Part shown: piece by piece, positions 1 through 12,065 of the stretch | Layout: the number at the start of each line of letters is the position of its first letter | Position numbering within the stretch: position 1 is the first letter of the stretch | Source: Megachile rotundata | Lineage: Eukaryota; Arthropoda; Insecta; Hymenoptera; Megachilidae | Reading direction: 5' to 3' | Assembly: GCF_050947335.1 (NCBI RefSeq) | Contig: NW_027474185.1 | Coordinates: forward strand, 1-64,000 | DNA length: 64,000 nucleotides | The notes under the pieces: model-generated | What the model was told of the DNA's origin: nothing | The model's input: only the letters and a program-made list of their open reading frames with translations | Databases searched by the model: none | Translations under genes and position numbers: made by a program

Positions 1-439
1 GTATAGTAATTGTCGTTCTATCGATCATATGAGCATAATATGAGTAATAATATGAGTTGGATTGATAATGATAAGAGTAATGAGTATAGTAATTGTAGTT
101 CTATCGATCATATAAGCATAATATGTCTAATAATATGAGTTAGATTCATAATAATAAGAGTAATAAGTATAGTAATTGTCGTTCTATCGATCATATAAGC
201 ATAATATGGCTAATAATATGAGTTAGATCGATAATGATAAGAGTAATAAGTACAATAATTGTCGTTCTATCGATCATATAAGCATAATATGGCTAATAAT
301 ATGAGTTAGATCGATAATGATAAGAGTAATAAGTACAATAATTGTCGTCCTATCGATCATATAAGCATAATATGGTTAATAATATGAGTTAGATTGATAA
401 TAGTGAGTGTAATAAGTATAGTAATTGTGGTTCTATCGA
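1..439 (+). repeat. Left-edge monomers outside the first recognisable HOR
   Basis: These are about five 83-bp monomers. The first is unusual: the hexamer region reads ATGAGC, followed by ATATGAGTAATAAT in place of ATATGGCTAATAAT. The second has ATATGTCTAATAAT and ATTCATAATAAT. The third and fourth monomers end alike, in ATCGATAATGATAAGAGTAATAA, and the monomers that follow them begin GTACAATAATTG, forming a local 83-bp duplication at about 222-392. The array evidently continues to the left of the window, because base 1 is already in register. Confidence 0.85.
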
Positions 440-3400
440 TCATATTAGCATAATATGGCTAATAATATGAGTTAGGTTGATAATAATACGAGTAATAAGT
501 ATAGTAAATGTCGTGCTATCGATCATATCTGCATAATATGGTTAATAATATGAGTTAGATTGATAATAGTGAGTGTAATAAGTATAGTAATTGTCGTTCT
601 ATCGATCATATTAGCATAATATGGTTAATAATATGAGTTAGATTGATAATAATAAGAGTAATAAGTATAGTAATTGTCGTTCTATCGATCATGTAAGCAT
701 AATATGACTAATAATATGAGTTAGATTTATAATAATAAGAGTAATAAGTATAGTAATTGTCATTCTATCGATCATATAAGCATAATATGGCTAATAATAT
801 GAGTTATTTTTATAATAATAAGAGTAATAAGTATAGTAATTGCCGTTCTATCGATAATATAAGCATAATATGGCTAATAATATGAGTTAGGTAGATAATA
901 ATAAGAGTAATAAGTATAGTGATTGTCTTTCTATCGATCATATAAGCATAATATGGCTAATAATATGAGTTAGGTTGATAATAATACGAGTAATAAGTAT
1001 AGTAAATGTCGTGCTATCGATCATATCTGCATAATATGGTTAATAATATGAGTTAGATTGATAATAATAAGAGTAATGAGTATAGTAATTGTCGTTCTAT
1101 CGATCATATTTGCATAATATGGTTAATAATATGAGTTAGATTGATAATAGTGAGTGTAATAAATATAGTAATTGTCGTTCTATCGCTCATATAAGCACAA
1201 TATGGCTAATAATATGAGTTAGATTGATAATAATAAGAGTAATAAGTATAGTAATTGTCGTTCTATCGATCATATCTGCATAATATGGCTAATAATATGA
1301 GTTAGATTGATAACAATAAGAGTAATAAGTATAGTAATTGTCGTTCTATCGATCATATAAGCATAATATGGCTAATAATATGAGTTAGATTTATAATAAT
1401 AGGAGTAGTAAGTATAGTAATTGACGTTCTATCGGTCATATAACCATAATATGGCTATTAATATGAGTTGGATTGATAATAGTGAGTGTAATAAGTATAG
1501 TAATTGTCGTTCTATCGATCATATTAGCATAATATGGTTAATAATATGAGTTAGATCGATAATGATAAGAGTAATAAGTACAATAATTGTCGTCCTTTCG
1601 ATCATATAAGCATAATATGGTTAATAATATGAGTTAGATTGATAATAGTGGGTGTAATAAGTATAGTAATTGTCGTTCTATCGATCATATTAGCATAATA
1701 TGGCTAATAATATGAGTTAGGTTGATAATAATACGAGTAATAAGTATAGTAAATGTCGTGCTATCGATCATATCTGCATAATATGGTTAATAATATGAGT
1801 TAGATTGATAATAGTGAGTGTAATAAGTATAGTAATTGTCGTTCTATCGATCATATTAGCATAATATGGTTAATAATATGAGTTAGATTGATAATAATAA
1901 GAGTAATAAGTATAGTGATTGTCTTTCTATCGATCATATAAGCATAATATGGCTAATAATATGAGTTAGGTTGATAATAATACGAGTAATAAGTATAGTA
2001 AATGTCGTGCTATCGATCATATCTGCATAATATGGTTAATAATATGAGTTGGATTGATAATAGTGAGTGTAATAAGTATAGTAATTGTCGTTCTATCGAT
2101 CATATTAGCATAATATGGTTAATAATATGAGTTAGATCGATAATGATAAGAGTAATAAGTACAATAATTGTCGTCCTTTCGATCATATAAGCATAATATG
2201 GTTAATAATATGAGTTAGATTGATAATAGTGGGTGTAATAAGTATAGTAATTGTCGTTCTATCGATCATATTAGCATAATATGGCTAATAATATGAGTTA
2301 GGTTGATAATAATACGAGTAATAAGTATAGTAATTGTCGTGCTATCGATCATATCTGCATAATATGGTTAATAATATGAGTTAGATTGATAATAGTGAGT
2401 GTAATAAGTATAGTAATTGTCGTTCTATCGATCATATTAGCATAATATGGTTAATAATATGAGTTAGATTGATAATAATAAGAGTAATAAGTATAGTAAT
2501 TGTCGTTCTATCGATCATGTAAGCATAATATGGTTAATAATATGAGTTAGATTGATAATAATAAGAGTAATAAGTATAGTAATTGTCGTTATATCGATCA
2601 TATAACCATAATATGGCTAATAGCATGAGTTAGATTGATAATAATAAGAGTAATGAGTATAATAATTGTCGTTCTATCGATCATATCTGCATAATATGGT
2701 CGATAATATGAGTTAGATTGATAATAGTGAGTGTAATAAATATAGTAATTGTCGTTCTATCGCTCATATAAGCACAATATGGCTAATAATATGAGTTAGA
2801 TTGATAATAATAAGAGTAATAAGTATAGTAATTGTCGTTCTATCGATCATATCTGCATAATATGGCTAATAATATGAGTTAGATTGATAACAATAAGAGT
2901 AATAAGTATAGTAATTGTCGTTCTATCGATCATATAAGCATAATATGGCTAATAATATGAGTTAGATTTATAATAATAGGAGTAGTAAGTATAGTAATTG
3001 TCGTTCTATCGGTCATATAACCATAATATGGCTATTAATATGAGTTAGATTGATAATAGTGAGTGTAATAGGTATAGAAATTGTCGTTCTATCCATCATA
3101 TCTGCATAATGTGGTTAATAATATGAGTTAGATTGATAATAATAAGAGTAATGAGTATAGTAATTGTCGTACTATCGATCATATAAGCATAATATGGCTA
3201 ATAATATGAGTTAGATTTATAATAGTAAGAGTAATAAGTATAGTAATTGTCGTTCTATCGATCATATAAGCACAATATGGCTAATAATATGAGTTAGATT
3301 GATAATAATAAGAGTAATAAGTATAGTAATTGTCGTTCTATCGATCATATCTGCATAATATGGTTAATAATATGAGTTAGATTGATAATAATAAGAGTAA

Positions 3401-3593
3401 TAAGTATAGTAATTGTCGTTATATCGATCATATAACCATAATATGGCTAATAGCATGAGTTAGATTGATAATAATAAGAGTAATGAGTATAGTAATTGTC
3501 GTTCTATCGATCATATCTGCATAATATGGTCGATAATATGAGTTAGATTGATAATAGTGAGTGTAATAAATATAGTAATTGTCGTTCTATCGC
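440..3593 (+). repeat. Block I HOR, copy A (38 monomers)
   Basis: This copy matches the next one monomer for monomer. From about 445 to 1140 the partner lies 3154 bp downstream (38 monomers). From about 1146 to 3528 it lies 3320 bp downstream (40 monomers). The change of offset at about 1141 means copy A lacks two monomers present in copy B, at about 4295-4460. Marker pairs that fix the offsets are ATGTAAGCATAATATGAC at 691 and 3845, and GACGTTCTATCGGTC at 1423 and 4743. Differences inside the aligned parts are sparse; one example is GTTAGGTTG near 970 against GTTGGGTTG near 4124. The copy contains a nested 7-monomer duplication, listed separately. Confidence 0.85.
1465..2626 (+). repeat. Nested 7-monomer (581-bp) tandem duplication in copy A
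   Basis: GAGTTGGATTGATAATAGTG occurs at 1465 and again at 2046, and the ATCGATAATGATAAGAG variant at 1556 and 2137; both offsets are 581 bp, or 7 x 83. The two halves stay alike for at least about 430 bp, from the GAGTTGG marker through the CGTCCTTTCGATC and CGTGCTATCGATC monomers. They then diverge at about 1905 and 2486, where the first half carries TAGTGATTGTCTTTC and the second TAGTAATTGTCGTTC. The duplication was in place before the block I unit itself was duplicated, because copy B has it too. Confidence 0.82.
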
Positions 3594-6500
3594 TCATATT
3601 AGCATAATATGGCTAATAATATGAGTTAGGTTGATAATAATACGAGTAATAAGTATAGTAAATGTCGTGCTATCGATCATATCTGCATAATATGGTTAAT
3701 AATATGAGTTAGATTGATAATAGTGAGTGTAATAAGTATAGTAATTGTCGTTCTATCGATCATATTAGCATAATATGGTTAATAATATGAGTTAGATTGA
3801 TAATAATAAGAGTAATAAGTATAGTAATTGTCGTTCTATCGATCATGTAAGCATAATATGACTAATAATATGAGTTAGATTTATAATAATAAGAGTAATA
3901 AGTATAGTAATTGTCATTCTATCGATCATATAAGCATAATATGGCTAATAATATGAGTTATTTTTATAATAATAAGAGTAATAAGTATAGTAATTGCCGT
4001 TCTATCGATAATATAAGCATAATATGGCTAATAATATGAGTTAGGTAGATAATAATAAGAGTAATAAGTATAGTGATTGTCTTTCTATCGATCATATAAG
4101 CATAATATGGCTAATAATATGAGTTGGGTTGATAATAATACGAGTAATAAGTATAGTAAATGTCGTGCTATCGATCATATCTGCATAATATGGTTAATAA
4201 TATGAGTTAGATTGATAATAATAAGAGTAATGAGTATAGTAATTGTCGTTCTATCGATCATATTTGCATAATATGGTTAATAATATGAGTTAGATTGATA
4301 ATAATAAGAGTAATAAGTATAGTAATTGTCGTTATATCGATCATATAACCATAATATGGCTAATAGCATGAGTTAGATTGATAATAATAAGAGTAATGAG
4401 TATAATAATTGTCGTTCTATCGATCATATCTGCATAATATGGTCGATAATATGAGTTAGATTGATAATAGTGAGTGTAATAAATATAGTAATTGTCGTTC
4501 TATCGCTCATATAAGCACAATATGGCTAATAATATGAGTTGGATTGATAATAATAAGAGTAATAAGTATAGTAATTGTCGTTCTATCGATCATATCTGCA
4601 TAATATGGCTAATAATATGAGTTAGATTGATAACAATAAGAGTAATAAGTATAGTAATTGTCGTTCTATCGATCATATAAGCATAATATGGCTAATAATA
4701 TGAGTTAGATTTATAATAATAGGAGTAGTAAGTATAGTAATTGACGTTCTATCGGTCATATAACCATAATATGGCTATTAATATGAGTTGGATTGATAAT
4801 AGTGAGTGTAATAAGTATAGTAATTGTCGTTCTATCGATCATATTAGCATAATATGGTTAATAATATGAGTTAGATCGATAATGATAAGAGTAATAAGTA
4901 CAATAATTGTCGTCCTTTCGATCATATAAGCATAATATGGTTAATAATATGAGTTAGATTGATAATAGTGGGTGTAATAAGTATAGTAATTGTCGTTCTA
5001 TCGATCATATTAGCATAATATGGCTAATAATATGAGTTAGGTTGATAATAATACGAGTAATAAGTATAGTAAATGTCGTGCTATCGATCATATCTGCATA
5101 ATATGGTTAATAATATGAGTTAGATTGATAATAGTGAGTGTAATAAGTATAGTAATTGTCGTTCTATCGATCATATTAGCATAATATGGTTAATAATATG
5201 AGTTAGATTGATAATAATAAGAGTAATAAGTATAGTGATTGTCTTTCTATCGATCATATAAGCATAATATGGCTAATAATATGAGTTAGGTTGATAATAA
5301 TACGAGTAATAAGTATAGTAAATGTCGTGCTATCGATCATATCTGCATAATATGGTTAATAATATGAGTTGGATTGATAATAGTGAGTGTAATAAGTATA
5401 GTAATTGTCGTTCTATCGATCATATTAGCATAATATGGTTAATAATATGAGTTAGATCGATAATGATAAGAGTAATAAGTACAATAATTGTCGTCCTTTC
5501 GATCATATAAGCATAATATGGTTAATAATATGAGTTAGATTGATAATAGTGGGTGTAATAAGTATAGTAATTGTCGTTCTATCGATCATATTAGCATAAT
5601 ATGGCTAATAATATGAGTTAGGTTGATAATAATACGAGTAATAAGTATAGTAATTGTCGTGCTATCGATCATATCTGCATAATATGGTTAATAATATGAG
5701 TTAGATTGATAATAGTGAGTGTAATAAGTATAGTAATTGTCGTTCTATCGATCATATTAGCATAATATGGTTAATAATATGAGTTAGATTGATAATAATA
5801 AGAGTAATAAGTATAGTAATTGTCGTTCTATCGATCATGTAAGCATAATATGGTTAATAATATGAGTTAGATTGATAATAATAAGAGTAATAAGTATAGT
5901 AATTGTCGTTATATCGATCATATAACCATAATATGGCTAATAGCATGAGTTAGATTGATAATAATAAGAGTAATGAGTATAATAATTGTCGTTCTATCGA
6001 TCATATCTGCATAATATGGTCGATAATATGAGTTAGATTGATAATAGTGAGTGTAATAAATATAGTAATTGTCGTTCTATCGCTCATATAAGCACAATAT
6101 GGCTAATAATATGAGTTAGATTGATAATAATAAGAGTAATAAGTATAGTAATTGTCGTTCTATCGATCATATCTGCATAATATGGCTAATAATATGAGTT
6201 AGATTGATAACAATAAGAGTAATAAGTATAGTAATTGTCGTTCTATCGATCATATAAGCATAATATGGCTAATAATATGAGTTAGATTTATAATAATAGG
6301 AGTAGTAAGTATAGTAATTGTCGTTCTATCGGTCATATAACCATAATATGGCTATTAATATGAGTTAGATTGATAATAGTGAGTGTAATAGGTATAGAAA
6401 TTGTCGTTCTATCCATCATATCTGCATAATGTGGTTAATAATATGAGTTAGATTGATAATAATAAGAGTAATGAGTATAGTAATTGTCGTACTATCGATC

Positions 6501-6850
6501 ATATAAGCATAATATGGCTAATAATATGAGTTAGATTTATAATAGTAAGAGTAATAAGTATAGTAATTGTCGTTCTATCGATCATATAAGCACAATATGG
6601 CTAATAATATGAGTTAGATTGATAATAATAAGAGTAATAAGTATAGTAATTGTCGTTCTATCGATCATATCTGCATAATATGGTTAATAATATGAGTTAG
6701 ATTGATAATAATAAGAGTAATAAGTATAGTAATTGTCGTTATATCGATCATATAACCATAATATGGCTAATAGCATGAGTTAGATTGATAATAATAAGAG
6801 TAATGAGTATAGTAATTGTCGTTCCATCGATCATATCTGCATAATATGGT
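3594..6850 (+). repeat. Block I HOR, copy B (about 40 monomers)
   Basis: This is the second tandem copy of the block I unit, aligned to copy A with offsets of 3154 and then 3320 bp. The match ends at about 6850, where copy B has GGTTAATAATATG and copy A has GGTCGATAATATG (about 3528). The two monomers missing from copy A lie at about 4295-4460 and include a GTTATATCGATCATATAACC monomer and a monomer starting TATAATAATTG. Parts of this unit reappear at about 31180-33250 and as an insert at about 11240-12065, so block I sequence has moved into later parts of the array. Confidence 0.83.
4785..5946 (+). repeat. Nested 7-monomer duplication in copy B
   Basis: This is the counterpart of the nested 581-bp duplication at 1465, lying 3320 bp further on: GAGTTGG at 4785 and 5366. 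Its presence in both block I copies gives the order of events: the 7-monomer duplication came first, then the duplication of the 38/40-monomer unit. Confidence 0.8.
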
Positions 6851-7221
6851 TAATAATATGAGTTAGATTGATTATAATAAGAGTAATAAGTATAGTAATT
6901 GTCGTTATATCGATCATATAACCATAATATGGCTAATAGCAAGAGTTAGATTGATAATAATAAGAGTAATGAGTATAGTAATTGTCGTTCTATCGATCAT
7001 ATCTGCATAATATGGTCAATAATATGAGTTAGATTGATAATAGTGAGTGTAATAAATATAGTAATTGTCGTTCTATCGCTCATATCAGCACAATATGGCT
7101 AATAATATGAGTTAGATTGATAATAATAAGAATAATAAGTATAGTAATTGTCGTTCTATCGATCATATCTGCATAATATGGCTAAAAATATGAGTTAGAT
7201 TGATAATAATAAGAGCAATGA

Positions 7222-7307
7222 GTATAGTAGTTGTCGTACTATCGATCATGTAAACATAATATGGCTAATAATAATATGAGGTAGATTGTTAATAATAAGT
7301 GTAATAA
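7222..7307 (+). repeat. 86-bp monomer (+3 bp)
   Basis: The monomer contains GGCTAATAATAATATGAGG, three bases longer than the usual GGCTAATAATATGAGG, through gain of one ATA unit. The same insertion occurs only once more, at 38510-38595, in the matching module. Confidence 0.95.
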
Positions 7308-7390
7308 GTATAGTAATTGTCGTCCTATCGATCATAATTGCATAATATGGTTAATAATATGAGTTAGATTGATGATAATAAGAGCAACGA

Positions 7391-7471
7391 GTATAGTAAT
7401 TGTCGTACTATCGATCATATAAGCATAATATGGCTAATAATGAGTTAGATTTATAATAATAGGAGTAATAA
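7391..7471 (+). repeat. 81-bp monomer (-2 bp)
   Basis: GGCTAATAATGAGTTAG replaces GGCTAATAATATGAGTTAG, a two-base loss. The identical deletion is found at 11705-11785, 32619-32699 and 38679-38759, so it marks one ancestral monomer and its descendants. Confidence 0.95.
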
Positions 7472-7886
7472 GTATAGTAATTGTCGTTCTATCGATCATA
7501 TAAGCACAATATGGCTAATAATATGAGTTAGATTGATAATAATAACAGTAATAAGTATAGTAATTGTCGTTCGATCGATAATATAAGCATAATGTGGCTA
7601 ATAACATGAGTTAGATTGATAATACTAAGAGTAGTGAGTATAGTAATTCTCGTTTTATCGATCATATCTGCATAATATGGCTAATAATATGAGTTAGATT
7701 GATAACAATACGAGTAATAAGTATAGTAATTGTCGTTATATCGATCATATAAGCATAATATGGCTAATAATATGAGTTAGATTGATAATAGTAAGAGAAA
7801 TAAGTATAGTAATTGTCGTTCTATCGATCATATTTGCATAATATGGTTAATAATATGAGTTAGATTGGTAATAATAAGAGTAATAA

Positions 7887-10874
7887 GTATAGTAATTGTC
7901 TTTCTATCGATCATATAAGCATAATATGGCTAATAATATGAGTTAGGTTGATAATAATACGAGTAATAAGTATAGTAAATGTCGTGCTATCGATCATATC
8001 TGCATAATATGGTTAATAATATGAGTTAGATTGATAATAGTGAGTGTAATAAGTATAGTAATTGTCGTTCTATCGATCATAATTGCATAATATGGATAAT
8101 AATATGAGTTAGATTGATAATAGTGAGTGTAATAATTATAGTAATTGTCGTTCTGTCGCTCATGTAAGCACAATATGGCTAATAATATGAGTTAGATTGA
8201 TAATAATAAGAGTAATAAGTATAGTAATTGTCGTTCTATCGATCATATAAGCATAATATGGCTAATAATATGAGTTAGATTGATAATAATAAGTGTAATA
8301 AGTATAGTAATTGTCGTTCTATCGATCATAATTGCATAATGTGGTTAATAATATGAGTTAGATTGATAATAATAAGAGCAATGAGTATAGTAATTGTCGT
8401 TCTATCGATCATATAAGCATAATATGGCTAATAATATGAGTTAGATTTATAATAATAAGAGTAATAAGTATAGTAATTGTCGTTCTATCGATAATATAAG
8501 CATAATATGGCTAATAATATGAGTTAGATTTATAATAATAGGAGTAATAAGTATAGTAATTGTAGTTCTATCGATCATATCTGCATAATATGGTTAATAA
8601 TATGAGTTAGATTGATAATAATAAGAGTAATAGGTATAGTAATTGTCGTTATATCGATCATATAAACATAATATGGCTAATAGCATGAGTTAGATTGATA
8701 ATAATAAGAGTAATAAGTATAGTAATTGTCGTTCTATCGATCATAATTGCATAATATGGTTAATAATATGAATTAGAATGATAATAGTGAGTGTAATAAG
8801 TATAGTAATTGTCGTTCTATCGATCTTATAAGCATAATATGGCTAATAATATGAGTTAGGTTGATAATAATAGGAGTAGTAAGTATAGTAATTGACGTTC
8901 TATCGGTCATATAACCATAATATGGCTAGTAATATGAGTTAGATTGATAATAGTGAGTGTAATAAGTATAGAAATTGTCGTTCTATCCATCATATCTGCA
9001 TAATATGGTTAATAATATGAGTTAGATTGATAATAATAAGAGTAATGAGTATAGTAATTGTCGTACTATCGATCATATAAGCATAATATGGCTAATAATA
9101 TGAGTTAGATTTATAATAGTAAGAGTAATAAATATAGTAATTGTCGCTCTATCGATCATATAAGCACAATATGGCTAATAATATGAGTTAGATTGATAAT
9201 AATAAGAGTAATAAGTATAGTAATTGTCGTTCTATCGATCATATCTGCATAATATGGTTAATAATATGAGTTAGATTGATAATAATAAGAGTAATAAGTA
9301 TAGTAATTGTCGTTATATCGATCATATAACCATAATATGGCTAATAGCATGAGTTAGATTGATAATAATAAGAGTAATGAGTATAGTAATTGTCGTTCTA
9401 TCGATCATATCTGCATAATATGGTTAATAATATGAGTTAGATTGATTATAATAAGAGTAATAAGTATAGTAATTGTCGTTATATCGATCATATAACCATA
9501 ATATGGCTAATAGCATGAGTTAGATTGATAATAATAAGAGTAATGAGTATAGTAATTGTCGTTCTATCGATCATATCTGCATAATATGGTCAATAATATG
9601 AGTTAGATTGATAATAGTGAGTGTAATAAATATAGTAATTGTCGTTCTATCGCTCATATAAGCACAATATGGCTAATAATATGAGTTAGATTGATAATAA
9701 TAAGAGTAATAAGTATAGTAATTGTCGTTCTATCGATCATATCTGCATAATATGGCTAGTAATATGAGTTAGATTGATAACAGTGAGTATAATAAGTATA
9801 GTAATTGTTGTTCTATCGATCATATTAGCATAATATGGTTAATAATATGAGCTAGATTGATAATAATAAGAGTAATAAGTATAGTAATTGTCGTTCTATC
9901 GATCATATAAGCATAATATGGCTAATAATATGAGTTAGATTGATAATAGTAAGAGAAATAAGTATAGTAATTGTCGTTCTATCGATCATATAAGCATAAT
10001 ATGGCTAATAATATGAGTTAGATTTATAATAATAAGAGTAATAAGTATAGTAATTGTCGTTCTATCGATAATATAAGCATAATATGGCTAATAACATGAG
10101 TGAGATTGATAATACTAAGAGTAGTGAGTATAGTAATTCTCGTTCTATCGATCATATCTGCATAATATGGCTAATAATATGAGTTAGATTGATAACAATA
10201 AGAGTAATAAGTATAGTAATTGTCGTTCTATCGATCATATAAGCATAATATGGCTAATAATATGAGTTAGATTGATAACAGTGAGTATAATAAGTATAGT
10301 AATTGTCGTTATATCGATCATATAAGCATAATATGGCTAATAGCATGAGTTAGATTGATAATAATAAGAGTAATGAGTATAGTAATTGTCGTTCTATCGA
10401 TCATATCTGCATAATATGGTTAATAATATGAGTTAAATTGATAATAATAAGAGCAATGAGTATAGTAGTTGTCGTACTATCGATCATGTAAGCATAATAT
10501 GGCTAATAATATGAGGTAGATTGATAATAATAAGTGTAATAAGTATAGGAATTGTCGTCCTATCGATCATAATTGCAAAATATGGTTAATAATATGAGTT
10601 AGATTGATGATAATAAGAGCAATGAGTATAGTAATTGTCGTACTATCGATCATATAAGCATAATATGGCTAATAACATGAGTGAGATTGATAATACTAAG
10701 AGTAGTGAGTATAGTAATTCTCGTTCTATCGATCATATCTGCATAATATGGTTAATAATATGAGTTAGATTGATAATAGTGAGTGTAATAAGTATAGTAA
10801 TTGTCGTTCTATCGATCATATTAGCATAATATGGTTAATAATATGAGTTAGATTGATAATAATAAGAGTAATAA
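7887..10874 (+). repeat. Block II 45-monomer HOR, incomplete copy (36 monomers)
   Basis: I number the 45 monomers of the reference copy at 15438-19172 as m1 to m45. This copy runs from an m4-like monomer (TTGTCTTTC, about 7890) through m5 (AAATGTCGTGC, 7970), m6 (GGATAATAAT, about 8093), m7 (TTATAG start and CTGTCGCTCATG, about 8137) and m14 (GAATTAGAATG, 8770) up to m45. From m5 to the next m1 there are 35 monomers instead of 41, so six are missing. The order and the diagnostic variants otherwise agree. It is more divergent from the reference than the later copies are. Confidence 0.75.
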
Positions 10875-11239
10875 GTATAGTAATTGTCGTTCTATCGATC
10901 ATGTAAGCATAATATGACTAATAATATGAGTTAGATTTATAATAATAAGAGTAATAAGTATAGTAATTGTCGTTCTATCGATCATATAAGCATAATATGG
11001 CTAATAATATGAGTTAGATTTATAATAATAAGAGTAATAAGTATAGTAATTGCCGTTCTATCGATAATATAAGCATAATATGGCTAATAATATGAGTTAG
11101 GTAGATAATAATAAGAGTAATAAGTATAGTGATTGTCTTTCTATCGATCATATAAGCATAATATGGCTAATAATATGAGTTAGGTTGATAATAATACGAG
11201 TAATAAGTATAGTAAATGTCGTGCTATCGATCATATCTG

Positions 11240-12065
11240 CATAATATGGTTAATAATATGAGTTAGATTGATAATAATAAGAGTAATGAGTATAGTAATT
11301 GTCGTTCTATCGATCATATTTGCATAATATGGTTAATAATATGAGTTAGATTGATAATAATAAGAGTAATAAGTATAGTAATTGTCGTTATATCGATCAT
11401 ATAACCATAATATGGCTAATAGCATGAGTTAGATTGATAATAATAAGAGTAATGAGTATAATAATTGTCGTTCTATCGATCATATCTGCATAATATGGTC
11501 GATAATATGAGTTAGATTGATAATAGTGAGTGTAATAAATATAGTAATTGTCGTTCTATCGCTCATATCAGCACAATATGGCTAATAATATGAGTTAGAT
11601 TGATAATAATAAGAATAATAAGTATAGTAATTGTCCTTCTATCGATCATATCTGCATAATATGGCTAAAAATATGAGTTAGATTGATGATAATAAGAGCA
11701 ACGAGTATAGTAATTGTCGTACTATCGATCATATAAGCATAATATGGCTAATAATGAGTTAGATTTATAATAATAGGAGTAATAAGTATAGTAATTGTCG
11801 TTCTATCGATCATATAAGCACAATATGGCTAATAATATGAGTTAGATTGATAATAATAACAGTAATAAGTATAGTAATTGTCGTTCTATCGATCATATAA
11901 GCACAATATGGCTAATAATATGAGTTAGATTGATAATAATAAGAGTAATAAGTATAGTAATTGTCGTTCTATCGATCATATCTGCATAATATGGTTAATA
12001 ATATGAGTTAGATTGATAATAATAAGAGTAATAAGTATAGTAATTGTCGTTCTATCGATCATATA
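11240..12065 (+). repeat. Block I-like segment inserted in a block II HOR
   Basis: About ten monomers interrupt the reference order between m5 and a second m2. The first part matches about 4170-4500 (monomer with ATATTTGC, then GTTATATCG with ATAACC, then TATAATAATTG with GGTCGATAATATG). The later part matches about 32485-32770: TTGTCCTTCTATCG, GGCTAAAAATATG, GATGATAATAAGAGCAACGAG and the 2-bp deletion. Both edges keep the 83-bp register, which suggests recombination between aligned monomers. Confidence 0.78.
11705..11785 (+). repeat. 81-bp monomer (-2 bp), second occurrence
   Basis: It carries the same two-base loss in GGCTAATAATGAG as at 7391. It follows a monomer ending GAGCAACGA, as at 7391 and 32619. 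Confidence 0.95.

Larger units (their letters stand above)
6851..7886 (+). repeat. Transition segment between block I and block II
   Basis: This stretch carries monomers with distinctive changes: GCAAGAGTTAG (about 6940), a GGCTAAAAATATG monomer (about 7183), the 86-bp and 81-bp length variants (7222 and 7391), CGTTCGATCGATAATAT with ATAATGTGG (about 7570-7596) and a monomer ending AGTAAGAGAAATAA (about 7790). The same series of variants returns at about 31990-33280 and 37880-39340. It is therefore a module that exists three times in the window, not a one-off transition. Confidence 0.8.

Noticed and set aside
7222..7471. Possible insertion-site scar of a mobile element next to the length variants
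   Set aside because: The +3 and -2 changes fall in AT repeats (ATA gain, AT loss), as replication slippage would produce. There are no terminal repeats or target-site duplications.
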